DNA of 49,471 nucleotides from Clostridium sp. (GTDB taxonomy: Bacteria > Bacillota > Clostridia > Clostridiales > Clostridiaceae): the NCBI GenBank assembly GCA_003539755.1, contig DPOH01000246.1, positions 1 to 49,471 of the forward strand. The letters run 5' to 3'. The notes beneath the pieces were generated by a model. That model had not been told where the DNA came from and did no database searches. It saw only the letters and a list, made by a program, of their open reading frames with translations. The stretch's first letter is position 1. Each line of letters starts with the position of its first letter. The position numbers and the translations under genes are program-made. Below, piece after piece: positions 47,161-49,471 of this stretch.

Positions 47161-47315
47161 ATCTACCTCCTTATTTACTAATTAATTAGCACATTAGAAT
47201 TTTTTAATAATACTCAGTCTATATTTTATATTATCATTCCATATAAGAAGTGTAAATATTGCCATAATGAATACGATATTAAATTTTTCTTAAATTTTTT
47301 TATAAAATCCAAGTA

Positions 47316-47351
47316 AAAAAATCCCGCATATTTATCATATGCAGGATTTTT
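47316..47351 (-). terminator. Terminator of the 47391-49247 gene
   Basis: AAAAATCC, GCATA, and TATGC, GGATTTTT pair with a small mismatch; the minus strand runs into TTTTTTACTT. It lies about 40 bases after the stop. Confidence 0.88.
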
Positions 47352-47390
47352 CAAAGTAATAATATAAATAAATTTTATTATTTTAGATAA

Positions 47391-49247
47391 TTATCTAATC
47401 CAAGCTCCGTCAGCACCTAAAACATAACCATTTACAGTTGTGTTTGTAACCATTGCTCCACTTGCATCCATGTAGTACCATTTTCCGCTGTATGGAGATT
47501 GTATCCAACCAGTTTGCATGTCACCATTTGTTGGGTCCATGTAGAACCATTTTCCACTGTATGGTGATTGTACCCAACCAGTTTGCATGTCACCATTTGT
47601 TGGGTCCATGTAGAACCATTTTCCACTGTATGGTGATTGTAACCAACCAGTTTGCATGTCACCATTTGTTGGGTCCATGTAGAACCATTTTCCACTGTAT
47701 GGTGATTGTAACCAACCAGTTTGCATTACACCTGTTGAAGGATCCATGTAGAACCATTTTCCGCTTAATGGAGATTGGAACCATCCTTTAGCTAAAGTTC
47801 CATCAGCATTTACATAAGTGTAAGTACCGTCAGCTGCTTGATTCCATCCAGATACAACTGGAGCTACTGTATCTTCTGAGTTGTTGGAATCATCTTCGTC
47901 TGAAGTATTATCTTCTACAACTTCTTTACTTCCAATAATTGAGTATGCTTCATTTTTTTCATTCCATACTACTATATTTTCTGAGTTGTAAACATCCATT
48001 TTATTCATTGAACCATCAACTCTGTATACTTTTTCCCAGTCATCAACGTTATCAAATTTATAGATGTATCCATCTTCTAATCTCCAAAGATTACCATCAA
48101 CATCAACATCAAAAGCTGTAGCTATTTCTGTGTCTACCTTATCTTCTAATTCAATGTGATTGTTTCCTCTAGTTGTTTTAAAGTTGATAGTTTGAACATC
48201 AACCTTACCATTAGTAACTGTGTAAGAAACTAATTTGTTTCCGAATGCGCTGTATTTAACACTTGTACCTTCTAATTCACTTACTAATGTTTCATCAGTA
48301 TCCTTAATCTTGTTATTGTCTTCTTCAGCAATTGCATAGTTAGTTACAGATTTAGCATATTTAGCTCCATCTATATCATCTGAAGCTTGAGCTTTAGATA
48401 TTTTTTGGATTACTTTTACTGAAGCAACTCCATTTTCTTTAGTTTTAACGTTTTGTCCATTTATAACGACATCAGTACCAACTGATACACCTGTTATAGT
48501 TACATCTAATTCAGCAATTCTATAAATATAATCATTATCTTGAGCTATTACTTTGCTCTTTGCAACTTTAACGCTAACATCTGAATCTTTATTTAATTCT
48601 TCTTCATCTTCTGTATTGTTTAAAGTAACATTTTTGTCTCCAACTGTAACTTTAACTTTACCTACATTATAATCTGCATCTATATAGTTTCCTTCTGCAT
48701 CTGTGTATATAGTTAATTTGTTTCCAGTTTCTTTACTTGTAAATGAAGTTTCATACCATATTGGTCCAAAGCTATTGTCTTTTTTATTTATTTCGTTGAT
48801 AGCAGAAACATCTTTTAATATGTCTGCATCTGAATATCTATCATCAGCTACGTTTCTTAACTCTTTTCTTAAAGTTAAAGCTAATTCATCTTTAGTATCT
48901 TCTTCAATATCATCTTCTACTACTTTACCGTTTGATAAATCTATAAAGTAATCTCCATTATCAACGTTTAAGTATTTTTCTCCGTATACAGATACACTTG
49001 ATCCAGTATCTATATCAGCTAATTCATTGTACTTTCCATTGCTTAAGAAATAAGTAGCATCTGTATCTTCGTCTACAACATTTCCATCTACATAAAATTT
49101 ACCATCGAATGCAACCGCGTTGTATACAGTTCCATCTTCAGATTTCACTCTCTTGTAATCTGCAGCATGTACTCCTGCTGGTGCTATTGAAGCAACAGCT
49201 GTAGCAGCAGCTAATAATGCTGTTAATTTGTTCATTCTTTTTATCAT
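47391..49247 (-). CDS. Choline-binding surface protein with near-identical repeats
   Basis: 618 residues. The signal peptide (1-28) ends GVHAAD. Residues ~30-450 are an acidic beta-rich region that I cannot assign to a family (YKRVKSEDGTVYNAVAFDGK, VKVTVGDKNVTLNN, TINFKTTRGNNHIELED). A short Asp/Glu/Ser linker leads to the choline-binding block (~465-618). Unlike in the other proteins, its repeats are nearly identical: GWLQSPYSGKWFYMDPTNGD recurs with period 23 residues. It resembles the CspA-type surface proteins described in solvent-forming clostridia, though I recall this only loosely. The ribosome site GGGGGGAAAG precedes the ATG. The leader contains an inverted repeat. No catalytic motif was seen. 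Confidence 0.85.
   Translation of the reverse strand: MIKRMNKLTALLAAATAVASIAPAGVHAADYKRVKSEDGTVYNAVAFDGKFYVDGNVVDEDTDATYFLSNGKYNELADIDTGSSVSVYGEKYLNVDNGDYFIDLSNGKVVEDDIEEDTKDELALTLRKELRNVADDRYSDADILKDVSAINEINKKDNSFGPIWYETSFTSKETGNKLTIYTDAEGNYIDADYNVGKVKVTVGDKNVTLNNTEDEEELNKDSDVSVKVAKSKVIAQDNDYIYRIAELDVTITGVSVGTDVVINGQNVKTKENGVASVKVIQKISKAQASDDIDGAKYAKSVTNYAIAEEDNNKIKDTDETLVSELEGTSVKYSAFGNKLVSYTVTNGKVDVQTINFKTTRGNNHIELEDKVDTEIATAFDVDVDGNLWRLEDGYIYKFDNVDDWEKVYRVDGSMNKMDVYNSENIVVWNEKNEAYSIIGSKEVVEDNTSDEDDSNNSEDTVAPVVSGWNQAADGTYTYVNADGTLAKGWFQSPLSGKWFYMDPSTGVMQTGWLQSPYSGKWFYMDPTNGDMQTGWLQSPYSGKWFYMDPTNGDMQTGWVQSPYSGKWFYMDPTNGDMQTGWIQSPYSGKWYYMDASGAMVTNTTVNGYVLGADGAWIR
47461..47781. repeat. 69-bp tandem repeat in the choline-binding block
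   Basis: The segment beginning CAACCAGTTTGCATG recurs at 47506, 47575, 47644 and 47713, exactly 69 bases apart, with few substitutions between the middle units and more toward the edges. Each unit encodes 23 residues. DNA identity this high among repeats suggests recent expansion or gene conversion. Confidence 0.92.
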
Positions 49248-49471
49248 ATCTTCTTTCCCCCCGATATAATATGCTAATATATTTCAAAATAATTTTGAAA
49301 TTTTGTAATATCATGTCGTTAAACAATGAATTCTTATCCAACGACAAGCTTATAATAACATAGATAAAAAGATTTGGGAATAGTTTTTATATTTTTTATA
49401 ATAAAATTATATTTCCTACAAAAGAATTAAAATGTTATAAAGTTAATATATTCATAATTATACTATATAGT
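49248..49471. promoter_or_regulatory. Upstream region of the last choline-binding gene
   Basis: A possible minus-strand -10 TATTAT is at 49352-49357, with a poor -35. Two inverted repeats lie in the likely leader: TGTCGTT (49314-49320) with AACGACA (49340-49346), and TTTCAAAATTATTTTGAAA at about 49283-49301. These could fold the 5' leader of this transcript. The right window edge follows with no further gene visible. Confidence 0.35.

Noticed and set aside
47453..47791. Long repetitive plus-strand frame opposite the 69-bp repeats
   Set aside because: It is the mirror of the choline-binding block; a 69-base period is a multiple of three, so all frames stay open. No start signals.

Overview
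The window is very AT-rich, with clostridial gene structure: strong GGAGG ribosome sites, frequent TTG/GTG starts, and simple hairpin-plus-T-run terminators. Gene content (choline-binding cell-wall proteins, a lic-type choline pathway, a LevR/CelR sigma-54 activator with a Lac-family PTS) points to Clostridium sensu stricto. The C. beijerinckii / C. saccharobutylicum group is a reasonable guess, because choline-binding surface proteins are known there; the species is inferred, not shown.

Layout. (1) 1-9049: surface-polysaccharide region. A minus-strand run encodes a GT4 glycosyltransferase, a GT2, a Wzx-like flippase, a second GT2, and then a choline-binding protein cut by the left edge. Next to it are a WecB-like UDP-GlcNAc 2-epimerase (plus strand) and a membrane-anchored CapD/PglF-like nucleotide-sugar dehydratase. 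(2) 9415-12680: an ABC importer (UgpB-like lipoprotein plus two permeases, no ATPase). (3) 12938-18275: a cellobiose/lactose-type PTS (IIA-IIB-IIC) behind an excellent -24/-12 promoter, with its divergent sigma-54 activator. (4) 18381-24232: an RpiR regulator, a LicB-like choline permease, a flavodoxin-like protein, LicC, and a three-domain protein (winged HTH + cytidylyltransferase + LicA-like kinase). (5) 24429-49247: nine more choline-binding proteins, interrupted by a degenerate transposase-like gene and prfC. They include two bifunctional autolysins, several cadherin-like/Ig-like surface proteins, and two with unrecognised N-terminal domains.

How it fits together. The most interesting result is a candidate choline regulon. 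Three promoters, in front of the ABC importer, licB and the HTH-cytidylyltransferase-kinase gene, each carry a 15-bp palindrome GTTC-N7-GAAC six or seven bases downstream of the -10 box. Two of them also share further GTTCA half-sites at exactly the same offsets inside and beside the promoter. Import of choline (LicB) and perhaps of glycerophosphocholine (the UgpB-like ABC system), phosphorylation, and CDP activation would then be controlled together. The resulting phosphocholine would decorate a wall polymer that anchors the ten choline-binding proteins encoded around it. The final transferase (LicD) is not in the window.

No tRNA, rRNA, CRISPR array or known riboswitch was seen. Most intergenic stretches hold only promoters and terminators, noted below. 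Start codons were often moved inward from the longest reading frame, where a Shine-Dalgarno sequence would otherwise lie inside the gene.
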